The notes below the pieces were generated by a model that saw only the letters and a program-made list of their open reading frames with translations, was not told where the DNA came from and ran no database searches. The position numbers and the translations under genes are program-made. DNA of 64,000 bases, from contig NZ_CP115464.1 of NCBI RefSeq assembly GCF_027912515.1, forward strand, positions 2,914,001 through 2,978,000. Direction: 5' to 3'. Positions 25,011 through 35,601 of the stretch are shown here, in pieces. The DNA is from Brevundimonas sp. NIBR10 (GTDB lineage: Bacteria; Pseudomonadota; Alphaproteobacteria; Caulobacterales; Caulobacteraceae). Within the stretch, counting starts at the first letter, position 1; each line of letters begins with the position of its first letter.

Positions 25011-25333
25011 TGCGACGCTTCCTTCAGGGAGTTCGTCTTGAATGGTTCGGTCTGGGTCTGGACGTTGTCCGCCTTGATGACAGCGTTCATGCCTTCCAGG
25101 ATGCGGAAATAGGCCGTTCGCTCGTCCACGCCTTTGCGCACCGCATAGGCATGGCCCATGTGTTTCGCCGCCTGGGCCAGCATCTCGCCGTACTTCGCCG
25201 GATCGTTGAAGGCCGGCATGATCGACATGACCGGCTCGTTCTTCGACCACCACATCCGGGTCACCTCGATGGCGTCCGGGTCGGCGGCGACGCTTTCGGG
25301 CGTCTCGATCCTGAACTCCTCGCGTTGGCTCAC
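25007..25333 (-). CDS. DUF5076 family protein within the pdh operon
   Basis: The 108-residue soluble protein contains [33 protein letters not shown] and [13 protein letters not shown], which I assign to DUF5076, found in Caulobacterales next to pyruvate dehydrogenase genes. The start is GTG (25331-25333) overlapping the pdhB stop (GTGA), and its stop overlaps the pdhC start (ATGA). It is therefore translated in strict step with E1 beta and E2. Function is unknown; an assembly or regulatory role for the complex is inference. Confidence 0.78.
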   Translation of the reverse strand: MSQREEFRIETPESVAADPDAIEVTRMWWSKNEPVMSIMPAFNDPAKYGEMLAQAAKHMGHAYAVRKGVDERTAYFRILEGMNAVIKADNVQTQTEPFKTNSLKEASQ

Positions 25334-26691
25334 GCCATCACCGCCTTCACGGCCGCGACGATCTTGTCCACGCCCGGCAGGGACAGGATTTCCAGGTTGG
25401 CGGCATAGGGCAGAGGCACGTCCTCCTGGTGCACCCGCAGCGGCGGCGCATCCAGATAGTCGAACGCGTGTTCGATCACCCGCGCCACGACCTCTGCGCC
25501 GACGCCCATTGGGCCCCAGCCTTCCTCGGCCGAGACCAGGCGGCTGGTCTTCTTGACGCTCTCTACGACGGTCTCATGGTCCAGCGGACGCAGGGTCCGC
25601 AAGTCGATCACTTCGCAGCTGATGCCTTCGCCTGCCAGTTGCTCGGCGGCCTGCAGGGCGAAGCCGACCATGCGGGCGTGGGCCGTGATGGTGACGTCGG
25701 TCCCTTCGCGGCGAACCTTGGCCTTGCCGATCGGCACGACATAGTCCTCGACGTCCGGCACATCGAACTCGATGCCGTACATCATCTCGTGCTCGAGGAA
25801 GACGACCGGGTTGGGATCGCGGATCGCGGCCTTCAGCAGCCCCTTGGCGTCAGCGGCGTCATAGGGGGCGACGACCTTCAGCCCGGGGACGTTGGCGTAC
25901 CAGGCGGAATAGTCCTGGCTGTGCTGGGCGCCGACGCGGCTGGCGGCGCCGTTTGGACCCCGGAACACGATGGGGGCCCGGATCTGACCGCCCGACATGT
26001 ACAGGGTCTTGGCCGCCGAGTTGATGATGTGGTCGATCGCCTGCATGGCGAAGTTGAAGGTCATGAACTCGACGATGGGCCTCAGGCCCGCCATCGCCGC
26101 CCCGACGCCCAGACCGGCGAAGCCATGCTCGGTGATGGGCGTATCGACGACCCGCTTGTCGCCGAACTCCTGAAGCAGTTCGCGAGAGACCTTGTAGGCC
26201 CCCTGGTACTGGGCGACCTCCTCGCCGATCAGGAAGACGTTCTCGTCCCGGCGCATTTCCTCGGCCATGGCGTCGCGCAGGGCGTCGCGCACGGTCGTCT
26301 TGATCAGCTTGGTGCCTTCCGGGAACTCCGGATCGCGCAGCTCGACCTTGGCGGCGGCAGGCGCAGCGGCCGTGGCCGGTTCGGCGGAAGCCGCCTCGGC
26401 AGCCGGCTCGGCCGCAGCAGGAGCCTCGGCCTTGGCCGGAGCGGCCGCGCCTTCATCCCCCGATAGGCGCGCGATCAACGCATTGACCTTCACGCCCTCG
26501 GTCCCCTCGGCGACCAGGATTTCGAGCACCTCGCCCTCGTCCACGGCCTCGACTTCCATCGTGGCCTTGTCGGTCTCGATCTCGGCGATGACGTCACCGG
26601 CCTTGACCGTGTCCCCCGCCTTGATGTGCCATTTGGTCAGCGTGCCCTCTTCCATCGTGGGCGAGAGCGCCGGCATCAGAATGTCGGTCAT
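25330..26691 (-). CDS. pdhB: Pyruvate dehydrogenase E1 beta with N-terminal lipoyl domain
   Basis: The 453-residue protein is E1 beta (TPP-binding, about 125-450: [36 protein letters not shown] segment, [21 protein letters not shown]) with an extra lipoyl domain at 1-80 that carries the same [11 protein letters not shown] lipoylation site as E2. Such lipoylated E1 beta subunits are known from alphaproteobacteria. An Ala/Pro/Glu-rich linker joins the two parts. With PdhA it decarboxylates pyruvate. The ATG overlaps the DUF3291 stop. Confidence 0.94.
   Translation of the reverse strand: MTDILMPALSPTMEEGTLTKWHIKAGDTVKAGDVIAEIETDKATMEVEAVDEGEVLEILVAEGTEGVKVNALIARLSGDEGAAAPAKAEAPAAAEPAAEAASAEPATAAAPAAAKVELRDPEFPEGTKLIKTTVRDALRDAMAEEMRRDENVFLIGEEVAQYQGAYKVSRELLQEFGDKRVVDTPITEHGFAGLGVGAAMAGLRPIVEFMTFNFAMQAIDHIINSAAKTLYMSGGQIRAPIVFRGPNGAASRVGAQHSQDYSAWYANVPGLKVVAPYDAADAKGLLKAAIRDPNPVVFLEHEMMYGIEFDVPDVEDYVVPIGKAKVRREGTDVTITAHARMVGFALQAAEQLAGEGISCEVIDLRTLRPLDHETVVESVKKTSRLVSAEEGWGPMGVGAEVVARVIEHAFDYLDAPPLRVHQEDVPLPYAANLEILSLPGVDKIVAAVKAVMA
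26466..26691 (-). repeat. Lipoyl-domain direct repeat, copy in pdhB
   Basis: This is the partner of the repeat at 24785-25010. The two are 1.68 kb apart in direct orientation, so recombination between them would delete DUF5076 and most of pdhB. Confidence 0.75.
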
Positions 26692-27179
26692 GCACAATCC
26701 TTGATGATCTCGGGCAACGCGAGCGGCGCGCCGTCGGCCGCGAACGGCCGGTCGAATGTAAAGGCGTCGGGGCCGTCGCCCTCGGCGTCGAGTTGTCTCA
26801 ATCGGCTGACGGCCTCGGCGACGGTCGGTACGTGACCCTCGTCGATCCACCACAGGACATAGTAGGCACCGCCGAACGACGGAAACCATTTGGACCGCCG
26901 CGCCATTACCGCCGCGTGGGCGGTCTTGTAGACGAACTGTCGCAGCGGTTCGATCCCGGACCACACCGACATGTTCACCAGAACGTCGTCGAACCCTTCG
27001 GCCCGCACGTCGGTCGCGTCGTCGCCGTCTCCGACCAGCCGCCAGACAAATCCCGATGAACGCTCCGCAAGAGCATTGATGTTGTCCAGGGCCGCGACGA
27101 AGTCGGCCATCTCCGGCCCGTCCATCGGGTGGGTCAGGCGCGCGAGATTGAGCTGGGCGAGGTGCCGACCCAAGGTCAC
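26688..27179 (-). CDS. DUF3291 family protein within the pdh operon
   Basis: The 163-residue protein reads [42 protein letters not shown] near the start and [24 protein letters not shown] later, the DUF3291 pattern (a ferredoxin-like fold related to small monooxygenases). It starts at GTG (27177-27179) overlapping the pdhA stop and ends on the pdhB start, so it is translationally coupled between E1 alpha and E1 beta. Function unknown. Confidence 0.82.
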   Translation of the reverse strand: MTLGRHLAQLNLARLTHPMDGPEMADFVAALDNINALAERSSGFVWRLVGDGDDATDVRAEGFDDVLVNMSVWSGIEPLRQFVYKTAHAAVMARRSKWFPSFGGAYYVLWWIDEGHVPTVAEAVSRLRQLDAEGDGPDAFTFDRPFAADGAPLALPEIIKDCA

Positions 27180-28201
27180 GCCTCCAGGTACACGTCGGTA
27201 TAGAGCTCGGACGGGTCCGGCTCCGGGCTCTCCTGGGCGAACTGCACGGCCTCGGCCACGATCGCCTTGATCTCGGCATCGATGGCCTTCAGCTCGTCTT
27301 CCTTGGCCCCGGCTTCGTCGAGCAGCATCTTGATGTGGTCGATCGGGTCGCGGGTCTTCTTGACCTCATCGACCTCTTCCTTGGACCGGTATTTGGCCGG
27401 ATCGGACATCGAGTGACCGCGATAGCGATAGGTCTTCACCTCCAGGATGAAGGGACCGCCGCCTTCACGGGCGCGCGCGACCGCACGGGCCACCGCGTCC
27501 TTGACCGCCAGCACGTCCATTCCGTCGACCTGCTCGCCCGGAATGCCGAACGAGGCACCACGCATATAGAGTTCGGTCGTCGACGAGGACCGCTCAATCG
27601 AGGTCCCCATGGCGTACTGGTTGTTCTCGATGATGTAGATGGCCGGCAGCTTCCACAGCTGGGCCATGTTGAAGCTCTCGTAGACCTGACCCTGGTTCGA
27701 GGCCCCGTCGCCGAAATAGATGAAGCTGACCGAATCGTCGCCGCGATAGCGACCGGCAAAGGCCAGACCGGTGCCCAGCGCCACCTGCGCCCCCACGATC
27801 CCGTGCCCGCCATAGAAGCCGGTCGGCACGTCGAACATGTGCATCGAGCCGCCCTTGCCCTTGGACGATCCGCCCGAGCGACCGGTCAGCTCAGCCATGA
27901 CTTCCTTGGGATCCATCCCGGCGGCCAGCATGTGGCCGTGGTCGCGATAGCCGGTGATGATCTTGTCGTGGCCCTGTTTGACGCTCTCCTGAACGCCCAC
28001 GGCCACCGCTTCCTGACCGATATACAGGTGGCAGAAGCCGCCGATCAGACCCATGCCGTACAGCTGGCCCGCCCGTTCCTCGAACCGGCGGATCAGCACC
28101 ATCTCACGATAGTAGCGCAGCAGATCCTCTTTCGACGCGGTCGGCGTGTTGGGGATTTTGGCGGCGGCTTTGGGGGCGGTCTTCGCGGGGGCTTTCGCCA
28201 T
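27176..28201 (-). CDS. pdhA: Pyruvate dehydrogenase E1 alpha
   Basis: The 341-residue TPP enzyme subunit has [21 protein letters not shown], the TPP motif [27 protein letters not shown] and the phosphorylation-loop-like [19 protein letters not shown]. An Ala/Lys/Pro-rich 20-residue N-terminus precedes it, as is common in this group. It heads the five-gene pdh operon; a promoter probably lies in 28202-28324. Confidence 0.95.
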   Translation of the reverse strand: MAKAPAKTAPKAAAKIPNTPTASKEDLLRYYREMVLIRRFEERAGQLYGMGLIGGFCHLYIGQEAVAVGVQESVKQGHDKIITGYRDHGHMLAAGMDPKEVMAELTGRSGGSSKGKGGSMHMFDVPTGFYGGHGIVGAQVALGTGLAFAGRYRGDDSVSFIYFGDGASNQGQVYESFNMAQLWKLPAIYIIENNQYAMGTSIERSSSTTELYMRGASFGIPGEQVDGMDVLAVKDAVARAVARAREGGGPFILEVKTYRYRGHSMSDPAKYRSKEEVDEVKKTRDPIDHIKMLLDEAGAKEDELKAIDAEIKAIVAEAVQFAQESPEPDPSELYTDVYLEA

Positions 28202-28324
28202 CCAGGATCTCCCGAATGAGCCACGGCGCCACGACGGCGTCAGGCTTCTTATCGTTACGGAATGGGGCTTTAGCAGCCTTCGATCCCGTAAGGCAAAGCG
28301 ACCGGTTCCGCCTGTAACAATAGT

Positions 28325-28654
28325 TCAGGACGTGACAGGTTTTGTGAGCGGTACCACAGGTGCGCTGACCCGCACCACATAGTCGCGTGGATCAGCGAAA
28401 CCCAGCACGACGCGGGCCCGCTCCTCCAGCAGGTCGCGCGACAGACTGCCGGTGCGCATATAGCGGGCACGGACTTCCAGATCGGCTCGGGCTTCGGTCA
28501 GTTCGGCCAGCTGGGCCTGACGCTGTTGCAGCAACTCATCGCGCGCAGACCCGCTCAGGAGTCCACGCTGCCCCGTCAGGGCCTGGACGCCCAGATAGAC
28601 GACCAGCAACAGCAGGAACGCGGACAACGAATACGGCTTCATCCGTTCGGGCAA
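28325..28654 (-). CDS. ftsB: FtsB/DivIC-like septum protein
   Basis: The 109-residue bitopic protein has a short cytoplasmic start, one membrane helix (about 8-25, LSAFLLLLVVYLGVQAL) and a periplasmic coiled coil (about 39-75, LLQQRQAQLAELTEARADLEVRARYM), the FtsB/DivIC layout. FtsB bridges FtsL and FtsQ in the divisome. A TTG start (28652-28654) is chosen because AAGGAG lies 8 bases upstream; the in-frame ATG at 28642 is the alternative. It is between eno and pdhA, the usual place for ftsB in proteobacteria. Confidence 0.75.
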   Translation of the reverse strand: MPERMKPYSLSAFLLLLVVYLGVQALTGQRGLLSGSARDELLQQRQAQLAELTEARADLEVRARYMRTGSLSRDLLEERARVVLGFADPRDYVVRVSAPVVPLTKPVTS

Positions 28655-28754
28655 CTCGAACGCTCCTTCTGAGCGTGGATACAGTTGACTGATCCTGACC
28701 GAAAATGCCTAACAAAACCTAGCTGAGCCGTACGCCTTGCCCGCGTTAACCCTG

Positions 28755-30065
<1,311 letters not shown>

Positions 30066-30107
30066 TTAGCCCGCGACGGCCCCGGACTTCAAGGAACAGC
30101 GTGGTCT

Positions 30108-30722
30108 TTAGGAACAGCCCTCGACCAGCTGGATCGACGGACCGCCCGCCATCACCGTCATGACCTTGCCGTCCGAACCGATCTCGTAGCGGACGCCTCG
30201 GGCGCCCGGATCCTGCACATAGTTGGTCGACCCGCCGCGGCTCCAGGCGAACAGGTCCTCGGCCGGCGCGTCCTGATATTTGTGCGGCTGGGCGATGACG
30301 GCGCCGCCATAGGCCTGTTTGATCGCCGTCGCGGTGTCGCCCACCCCGAACCCACGCTCGGTCTTGACCGTCGCGTCCCGGCTGGCCGCGATGCGGGTCA
30401 GGCGCCCCTCCTCGATCATCACCCGCACGCCGGTCGGCGCATTGGCAGGATGATATTCGTCGCAGGCCTCGGGCTTGGCCCCGCCGACCGCATCGGGATT
30501 GGCGTCCGCGCCCCACGCGGCGGTCACCTCGGCCGTCGTCATCCCGATCTGCACTGGCCCCAACCCCTCGGCCGTCAGCACATTCGGATCGGCGGCGGGG
30601 GCGGGTGTTGGGGGTGCCGCAGGCGCACTGGCCACCGGCGGCGCGGAGGCGGGCTCCCGGGCCTGGTCACAGGCGGCGAGCGCCAGAACGGCAAGCGGGG
30701 CGAGACAGGCGAGACGCATCAT
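30108..30722 (-). CDS. Unrecognised lipoprotein
   Basis: From the ATG at 30722 (AAGGA lies 8 bases upstream) the product has 204 residues. A lipoprotein signal ends in LALAAC, followed by a long Pro/Ala linker (about 20-50) and a soluble domain starting LGPVQIGMTTAEVTAAWGA, with VGDTATAIKQAYG later. The (V/I)xxGMTxxEVxxxxG pattern is seen in many small envelope proteins of the BLIP/SmpA-like fold. No function can be assigned. Confidence 0.75.
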   Translation of the reverse strand: MMRLACLAPLAVLALAACDQAREPASAPPVASAPAAPPTPAPAADPNVLTAEGLGPVQIGMTTAEVTAAWGADANPDAVGGAKPEACDEYHPANAPTGVRVMIEEGRLTRIAASRDATVKTERGFGVGDTATAIKQAYGGAVIAQPHKYQDAPAEDLFAWSRGGSTNYVQDPGARGVRYEIGSDGKVMTVMAGGPSIQLVEGCS

Positions 30723-30766
30723 GAGGTGTCCTTCGTCAGCGAACGATCCCATCACAACGCACGAAA

Positions 30767-30793
30767 ACGGCGCGCGAAGCCATCGCGCGCCGT
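30767..30793 (-). terminator. Rho-independent terminator of rpmF
   Basis: A perfect 11-bp stem (ACGGCGCGCGA and TCGCGCGCCGT, 5-base loop) is followed on the minus strand by a TTTT run. It lies 33 bp beyond the rpmF stop. Confidence 0.75.
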
Positions 30794-30825
30794 CATCAAT
30801 GACGAATAAGCCGCCTGAACGGGGC

Positions 30826-31008
30826 CTAGTCTTCCTTGGGCGTCAGGACCTGGCGGCCGCGATAGGTGCCGGTCTTCAGGTCGATGTGGTGCGAACGACG
30901 CAGTTCACCCGTGTCCTTGTCCTCGGTGTAGGCGTTGGTACCCAGGGCGTCGTGGGCGCGGCGCATGTTGCGACGCGAGGGCGATACTTTGCGCTTCGGA
31001 ACAGCCAT
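30826..31008 (-). CDS. rpmF: 50S ribosomal protein L32
   Basis: The 60-residue basic protein has the L32 opening [21 protein letters not shown] and ends with the expected [16 protein letters not shown] region. Residues in the middle where zinc cysteines occur in some L32 proteins are not cysteines (the cysteine-free form). A hairpin with a T run lies upstream in the leader and a terminator follows the gene. Confidence 0.95.
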   Translation of the reverse strand: MAVPKRKVSPSRRNMRRAHDALGTNAYTEDKDTGELRRSHHIDLKTGTYRGRQVLTPKED

Positions 31009-31050
31009 GTCCGTCTCAATCTTTTAGGGCTCGGCGTCCGGCTGGACGCG

Positions 31051-31082
31051 AAAAACAAGCGGCGGCCCATGTCTGAGCCGCC
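31051..31082 (-). terminator. Terminator-like hairpin in the rpmF leader
   Basis: On the minus strand GGCGGC and GCCGCC pair over a 10-base loop and are followed by GCTTGTTTTT. It lies 43-74 bp upstream of the rpmF start and no minus-strand gene ends just before it. A second small hairpin (GCGTCC/GGACGC) follows. An attenuator is possible but unproven. Confidence 0.4.
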
Positions 31083-31196
31083 TTGCGAGCGGGGGCTTAT
31101 GCCCGAAAGGGTCGCCGATATCAAGGCCGCAACGGCGGCATCTTTTGGACCGTGGTTCGCGTTCTGATCCCGACTGTCATTGAAGGGAAGCCTCCC

Positions 31197-31532
31197 ATGC
31201 CCGCCGACGCCACCGCCCCGGTCATTACCGGTCGGGCCAGACTCAAGCTCTTCCTGATCCTTGATTCGGTCTTCACCGTGCTGGCCGCGCCGCTCGCCCT
31301 GTTCTGGGGCATGATGTCGGTGATGGCCTCGACCACGACGACCGATATGGCCTGGGCCAACACCTACGCCCTGATCAACCTCAGCCTGCCGGTCGTCATG
31401 GTCCTGTGCGTGATCGGCGGCTGGATCGCCTATGGGCTGCGCCGCCAGCGGACCGCCTGGATCAGCATCTTGCTGCCTCTGCTCTGGCTGGCGGCGAGCC
31501 TCGCCATGATGGCGATGTGGCCCTCGCGCTAA
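31197..31532 (+). CDS. Small membrane protein, unrecognised
   Basis: The 111-residue product, from ATG 31197 with GAAGGGAAG about 7 bases upstream, has three hydrophobic segments (about 13-40, 50-75 and 85-107), consistent with three membrane helices. A basic N-terminus and RRQRTAW loop suggest the N-terminus is inside. I do not recognise the family. It is isolated and convergent with the GNAT gene, overlapping its end by four bases. Confidence 0.65.
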   Translation: MPADATAPVITGRARLKLFLILDSVFTVLAAPLALFWGMMSVMASTTTTDMAWANTYALINLSLPVVMVLCVIGGWIAYGLRRQRTAWISILLPLLWLAASLAMMAMWPSR

Positions 31533-32038
31533 CTGCGACCCCACGTCTCCCGGTCCAGGCCGAAATACAGACTGTCCTTCCACTCGCCTCCGATGTTCCA
31601 GGTCCGCTCGGCCGACCCCGTCCGGACGAAGCCGAGCCTTTCCAGTAGTCGGATGGAGGCCATGTTCTCAGGGTCGACGTCCGCAGTCATCCGATCGATC
31701 GGACGATGCGCAAAGACATGGTCCACGGCCGCCCCCACCGCCTCCCCGGCCAGCCCCTGGCCCCAGTGGTCGGGGTGCAGGATATAGCCGACGTCCGGCA
31801 GCCGCCAGAACCCCGCCTTGCCGATGACGATCCCGTCCCGCTCGATGACGAAGTCGTCGCTGCCCCCCGCACTGCCCGCGATCATGTCCTCCAGCCAGGC
31901 CTGGGTCTCGGCGACCGTTACATGCGGCAGTGTCGACCACCATCGCATGGCGCGCGGATCGGACAGGACGGCATGCAGCTCCTCAAGATCGGTCGGCCGG
32001 GCGTGGCGCAGGACCAGCCGTTCCGTCCGCAGGATCAA
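31529..32038 (-). CDS. GNAT family N-acetyltransferase (RimJ-like)
   Basis: The 169-residue acetyltransferase opens with RTERLVLRHARPTDLEELHAVLSDP, the RimJ/RimL branch pattern, and has the acetyl-CoA site HPDHWGQGLAGEAV and the later MASIRLLERLGFVRTG. Substrate unknown. The start is TTG, overlapping the TGA of the upstream oxidoreductase (TTGA), so it is translationally coupled. Confidence 0.87.
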   Translation of the reverse strand: MILRTERLVLRHARPTDLEELHAVLSDPRAMRWWSTLPHVTVAETQAWLEDMIAGSAGGSDDFVIERDGIVIGKAGFWRLPDVGYILHPDHWGQGLAGEAVGAAVDHVFAHRPIDRMTADVDPENMASIRLLERLGFVRTGSAERTWNIGGEWKDSLYFGLDRETWGRS

Positions 32039-33156
32039 ATCGCGTCGCCCAGCAGCCGGTCCGCCACCGCCTCGCCGATCGCCAGCGAACTGGTCAGCCC
32101 CGGGCTCTCGATCCCGAACAGGGCCATCAGCCCGGGCAGGCCGTGGACCTCTGCGCCGTCCAGCTGGAAGTCCGGCTGCGTCTCTCCCGCCCCGTGCAGC
32201 TTTGGCCGTATGCCGGCATAGTCGGGCGTCAGCGCCCCTTCCGGCAACCCCGGCCAGAACCGCCGGATATAGGTCGCGAAGCCCTCGGCCCTGGCCGGAT
32301 CGACCGAATAGTCCTCGGTCTCGACATATTCCAGATCCGGTCCGAACACCGCCTGCCCGCCCAGATCCTTGCGATAGTGCGTCCCCAGCGCCCCCGAGAT
32401 CGGCGGCGGATAGATCAGCCGCTCGAACGGCGCCTTGCCCGTCAGCCGGAAATAGACCCCCTTGCCGAAATGGCCCCTGGGGATGCGGTCGGCGGGAAAC
32501 CCCTCGATCCGCCCCGCCACGTCCTGTGACGACAGTCCCGGCGCCGTGACCAGTAGCCGCGTCGTCACGACCGCGCCGCCTTCCCCTCCGGCCGTCACCG
32601 TGAATCCGCCGCCCGGCAGCGTCTCGGCCCGCTCGAACGGCGTATCGACCACGACCGAACCGCCCGCGTCCTCGATCTCGCCCTGCAGGGCCAGCATGTA
32701 ATCATGGCTGGCGAAGATGCCGCTCTCGGGCGACAGGATGGCGGCGTGGGCGTTCAGCGCCGGCTCCAGGGCCCGCGCCTGTTCACCCGTCAGATGCTCC
32801 AGCCCCTCGACGCCGTTGGCCACCGCCCGCTCGAAGATCGCCTCGATCGACGCCACTTCGTCAGCGTTGGTGGCGACGACCAGCTTGCCGCATTTGCGAT
32901 AGTCGATCTTGCGGCTGTCCAGATAGGTGTACAGAGCCCGCCGCCCCTCGACGCAGAACCGCGCCTTCAGCGATCCCGTCGGATAGTAGAGCCCGCCGTG
33001 GATGACCTCGGAGTTCCTCGACGACACCCCCTGACCGATGTGGCCTTCCTTCTCGAGCACCAGCACGACCAGCCCGCGCTTAGACAGCGCCCGCCCGCAG
33101 GCCAGGCCCACGGCCCCCGCCCCCACCACGACCGCGTCGAAATCGAAGGCCGTCAT
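32035..33156 (-). CDS. FAD-dependent oxidoreductase (L-2-hydroxyglutarate oxidase-like)
   Basis: The 373-residue protein is a DAO/LhgO-type flavoenzyme: VVGAGAVGLACGRALSKRG (FAD dinucleotide motif, residues about 10-28), NSEVIHGGLYYPTGSLKA with the conserved His, CVEGRRALY and a C-terminal FGIESPGLTSSLAIGEAVAD. This set is characteristic of the L-2-hydroxyglutarate oxidase/dehydrogenase family, which clears L-2-hydroxyglutarate to 2-oxoglutarate. Relatives oxidise other 2-hydroxy or amino acids. It lies between a COQ10-like gene and a GNAT gene with ATGA and TTGA overlaps. The COQ10-like neighbour fits electron delivery to ubiquinone. Confidence 0.83.
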   Translation of the reverse strand: MTAFDFDAVVVGAGAVGLACGRALSKRGLVVLVLEKEGHIGQGVSSRNSEVIHGGLYYPTGSLKARFCVEGRRALYTYLDSRKIDYRKCGKLVVATNADEVASIEAIFERAVANGVEGLEHLTGEQARALEPALNAHAAILSPESGIFASHDYMLALQGEIEDAGGSVVVDTPFERAETLPGGGFTVTAGGEGGAVVTTRLLVTAPGLSSQDVAGRIEGFPADRIPRGHFGKGVYFRLTGKAPFERLIYPPPISGALGTHYRKDLGGQAVFGPDLEYVETEDYSVDPARAEGFATYIRRFWPGLPEGALTPDYAGIRPKLHGAGETQPDFQLDGAEVHGLPGLMALFGIESPGLTSSLAIGEAVADRLLGDAI

Positions 33157-33608
33157 GTCTTCGTCCCGTACCGCCGCGCCGCCTCGGCCTCGAAGCTGGC
33201 GATCAGCTTTCCAACCGCCAGATCGAAATTGGCGTGCAGCATGGCGTTCAGGATCGGGCTCCTGAAGGCGAAGTCGATCATGAACTCCAGCCGTGTTCCC
33301 TCTGGAATCGCATGAAAATCCCAGCGGTTCTTCAGATGTTTGAACGGTCCCCGGATCAGCCCGACCTCGACCCGCGGCAGGTTGCGGTCATGCCGCACCC
33401 AGGTCGAGAACCGCTCCTTCAGGAACGAGAACCCCACTTGCGCCTCCGCATCGACCAGATCGACCCCGGGGGCCTCCTCGCGCGCGTTCCAGGTCCGCAT
33501 TGAGCTGACCCATTTCACGAACTGCGGATACGACCCGATGTCCGCCACCAGCTCGGCGAGCTGCTGCGGGGTGTAGGGAAGGACGCGGGTCACACGATGG
33601 ATGGCCAT
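33153..33608 (-). CDS. COQ10/RatA-like START-domain protein
   Basis: The 151-residue protein opens VTRVLPYTPQQLAELVADIGSYPQFVKWV, the COQ10/RatA pattern, and continues with the hydrophobic-pocket sheet FKHLKNRWDFHAIPEGTRLEFMIDFAFRSPILN. Mitochondrial COQ10 binds ubiquinone and supports respiration; the E. coli homologue RatA was described as a toxin. In this bacterium the ubiquinone-binding role is more plausible. Its stop overlaps the start of the FAD oxidoreductase. lipA is 49 bp upstream on the same strand. Confidence 0.87.
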   Translation of the reverse strand: MAIHRVTRVLPYTPQQLAELVADIGSYPQFVKWVSSMRTWNAREEAPGVDLVDAEAQVGFSFLKERFSTWVRHDRNLPRVEVGLIRGPFKHLKNRWDFHAIPEGTRLEFMIDFAFRSPILNAMLHANFDLAVGKLIASFEAEAARRYGTKT

Positions 33609-33657
33609 CAGACGCGATGCCTTGTCATCCCGGCCGGAGCGAAGCGAAGAGCCCGGA

Positions 33658-34620
33658 TCAACGCCGGTTCTGACCTTCCCGCGCCGCCTTCAGCCGCGCG
33701 AAGTCATCGCCCGCATGGTGCGACGACCGCGTTAGGGGCGAGGACGACACCATCAGGAACCCCTTGGCCCGCGCGATGGCCTCATAGGCCTTGAACTCTT
33801 CGGGCGTCACGAACCGGTCGATGGCGGCGTGTTTGCGGGTGGGCTGCAGGTACTGGCCGATGGTGATGAAGTCGACACCGGCCGAGCGCATGTCGTCCAT
33901 CACCTGCATGACCTCTTCCTTGGTCTCGCCCAGACCCACCATGATGCCGGACTTGGTGAACTGGTTCGGATCGCGCTCCTTGACCATCTGCAGCAGTCGC
34001 AGCGAGTGGAAGTAGCGGGCACCCGGCCGGATCTTCAGATACAGCCGCGGCACGGTTTCCAGGTTGTGGTTGAACACGTCCGGGGTCGCATCGATCATGA
34101 CCTCCGCCGCCCCGTCTTTCCTCAGGAAATCGGGCGTCAGGATCTCGATCGTCGTGTTCGGCGCCTGCAACCGGATCTGGCGCACCACCTCGGCGAAGTG
34201 GGCCGCGCCGCCGTCGGCGACGTCATCGCGGTCCACCGAGGTGATGACCACGTGGTTCAGCCCCAGTTGCGACACGGCCAGCCCGACCTTGGCCGGTTCT
34301 TCGGGATCGAGCGGCTGTGGCAGGCCCGTCTTGACGTTGCAGAAGGCGCAGGCCCGCGTACAGGTGTCGCCCATGATCATCAATGTGGCGTGCTTCTGGC
34401 TCCAGCACTCGCCGATGTTCGGGCACGCCGCCTCCTCGCATACGGTCACCAGGCCCTTGTCGCGCACGATCGCCTTGGTGGCGTTGTACTGCCCCGACCC
34501 CGGTGCCTTGACCCTCAGCCAGTCGGGCTTCCTCAGCACCGCCGTCTCCGGCCGGTTCTGCTTTTCCGGATGCCGCAGCTCCGCCGGCGTCTTCGTCAGG
34601 GTGTCGATCAGGGTGACCAT
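33658..34620 (-). CDS. lipA: Lipoyl synthase
   Basis: The 320-residue radical-SAM enzyme has both cluster motifs: [12 protein letters not shown] (auxiliary [4Fe-4S]) and CTRACAFC (radical-SAM CxxxCxxC), and a C-terminal segment ending [17 protein letters not shown], whose RSS motif contributes the serine ligand. It inserts sulfur into octanoyl groups to form lipoyl cofactors, needed by the PdhB and PdhC lipoyl domains in this same window. Confidence 0.96.
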   Translation of the reverse strand: MVTLIDTLTKTPAELRHPEKQNRPETAVLRKPDWLRVKAPGSGQYNATKAIVRDKGLVTVCEEAACPNIGECWSQKHATLMIMGDTCTRACAFCNVKTGLPQPLDPEEPAKVGLAVSQLGLNHVVITSVDRDDVADGGAAHFAEVVRQIRLQAPNTTIEILTPDFLRKDGAAEVMIDATPDVFNHNLETVPRLYLKIRPGARYFHSLRLLQMVKERDPNQFTKSGIMVGLGETKEEVMQVMDDMRSAGVDFITIGQYLQPTRKHAAIDRFVTPEEFKAYEAIARAKGFLMVSSSPLTRSSHHAGDDFARLKAAREGQNRR

Positions 34621-35601
34621 GACCGGTATTTCGTCGCTCCTGCCCCATTAGGCAAGCCACGGACGGTTACGGGGGGTGACGGGGCGAAGTCGCCAGGGAG
34701 GGGCAGCCCGATTTGGCCGGTGCAGTCTTCGTGTTCTTCCTCCGTCCTTTACGGGGGAAAGCGGTCCGTCGATCGCGCAGCGATCCAGGACCGATGAGGA
34801 AGGTTCCCCGACTCCCTTCGCACAGCCCCCATCGTCGCTGCCTTCGCTTCGCTCAGGGACGCGACACTTCCCCCGCTGCGCGGGAGAAGAAGACTCTCTC
34901 GGCTTGTCCGACGCCTCCAGGTTTCAAACTTCGAGCGGCCAATCCCTTGCCCCGCAACGGATTGCAGATTTCTGACCCCCTCGAACACGCCCAGGTCCCC
35001 ACCCCCGCTATACTGCTCTTCGTCCCGTCGCGGGGAAGGGCGCAAGGCCTTGCGATCTTGTTGCGGCGGGGGTGTGTGGAGCGGGATTGGACCGGGGGAT
35101 GCCGGCGCAGTTCTTTCGGGGACTGCGTCGCCCCGGATCGTCAAAGGGCCTGGCGCAGAGAGTCGGATCGTTCAGGGGACGGGCACGCAAGGCGCCCGCC
35201 TTCCCGCCGGGGGCGCGGTAGCGGCAAGGGTTAACACCCCCGCTGGTTCGAGCGATCGAGCCGTACAGCTCCTGCGAAAACCACATGCGCGGAGCGTCTG
35301 TCTTTCGCCGAAACGGTATTTTCTATTTCTTTCCGGGCGAGGGCCCGGACGCTCCGCCGACCCTTCCCATCGCCTCAGCGAGAGATCGCGTGAGGGCGAA
35401 TAGGCGTGTGTGGTCAGTGGTCAGTGGTTAGTGGCTCGTGATTGCTGCATCTGGCGACGCGCCGGCTGGCGGCCATGGGCGCTGCGTCGAGGATGCGACA
35501 ACCACGAGCCACAAATCACCAACCACTCTTCCACCCAACCTTATCGTTGTTAACCCGCACCGCCTTCGCTAGGCGTCATCGCGAACACCACGGAGCATCC
35601 G
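34621..35601. other. Long intergenic region with repeat-like sequence
   Basis: About 980 bp without a convincing gene. Open frames exist on both strands but lack ribosome sites, domains or steady codon use. The part at about 34700-34900 (CTTCGCTTCGCTCAGGGACGCG and CCCGCTGCGCGGGAG) and the part at about 35000-35060 look like dispersed intergenic repeats of Caulobacterales. An inverted repeat is noted at 35411-35527. Confidence 0.45.
35411..35527. repeat. Imperfect inverted repeat upstream of moxR-like gene
   Basis: The left arm 35411-35442 (TGGTCAGTGGTCAGTGG, then TTAGTGGCTCGTG) is mirrored by the right arm 35500-35527 (AACCACGAGCCAC, then CACCAACCACT) across about 57 bp. The left arm also contains short direct GTGGTCAGTGGTCAGTGG steps. 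It may be a small mobile repeat or a hairpin former. Confidence 0.55.

Noticed and set aside
23262..25112. Plus-strand frame of 616 codons across gpx and pdhC.
   Set aside because: It runs antisense to two clear genes and has no domains.
35030..35400. Possible small gene in the intergenic region before the CoxD-type MoxR.
   Set aside because: Three frames stay open for a while but none has a start signal or recognisable domain, and the sequence looks like a repeated intergenic element.
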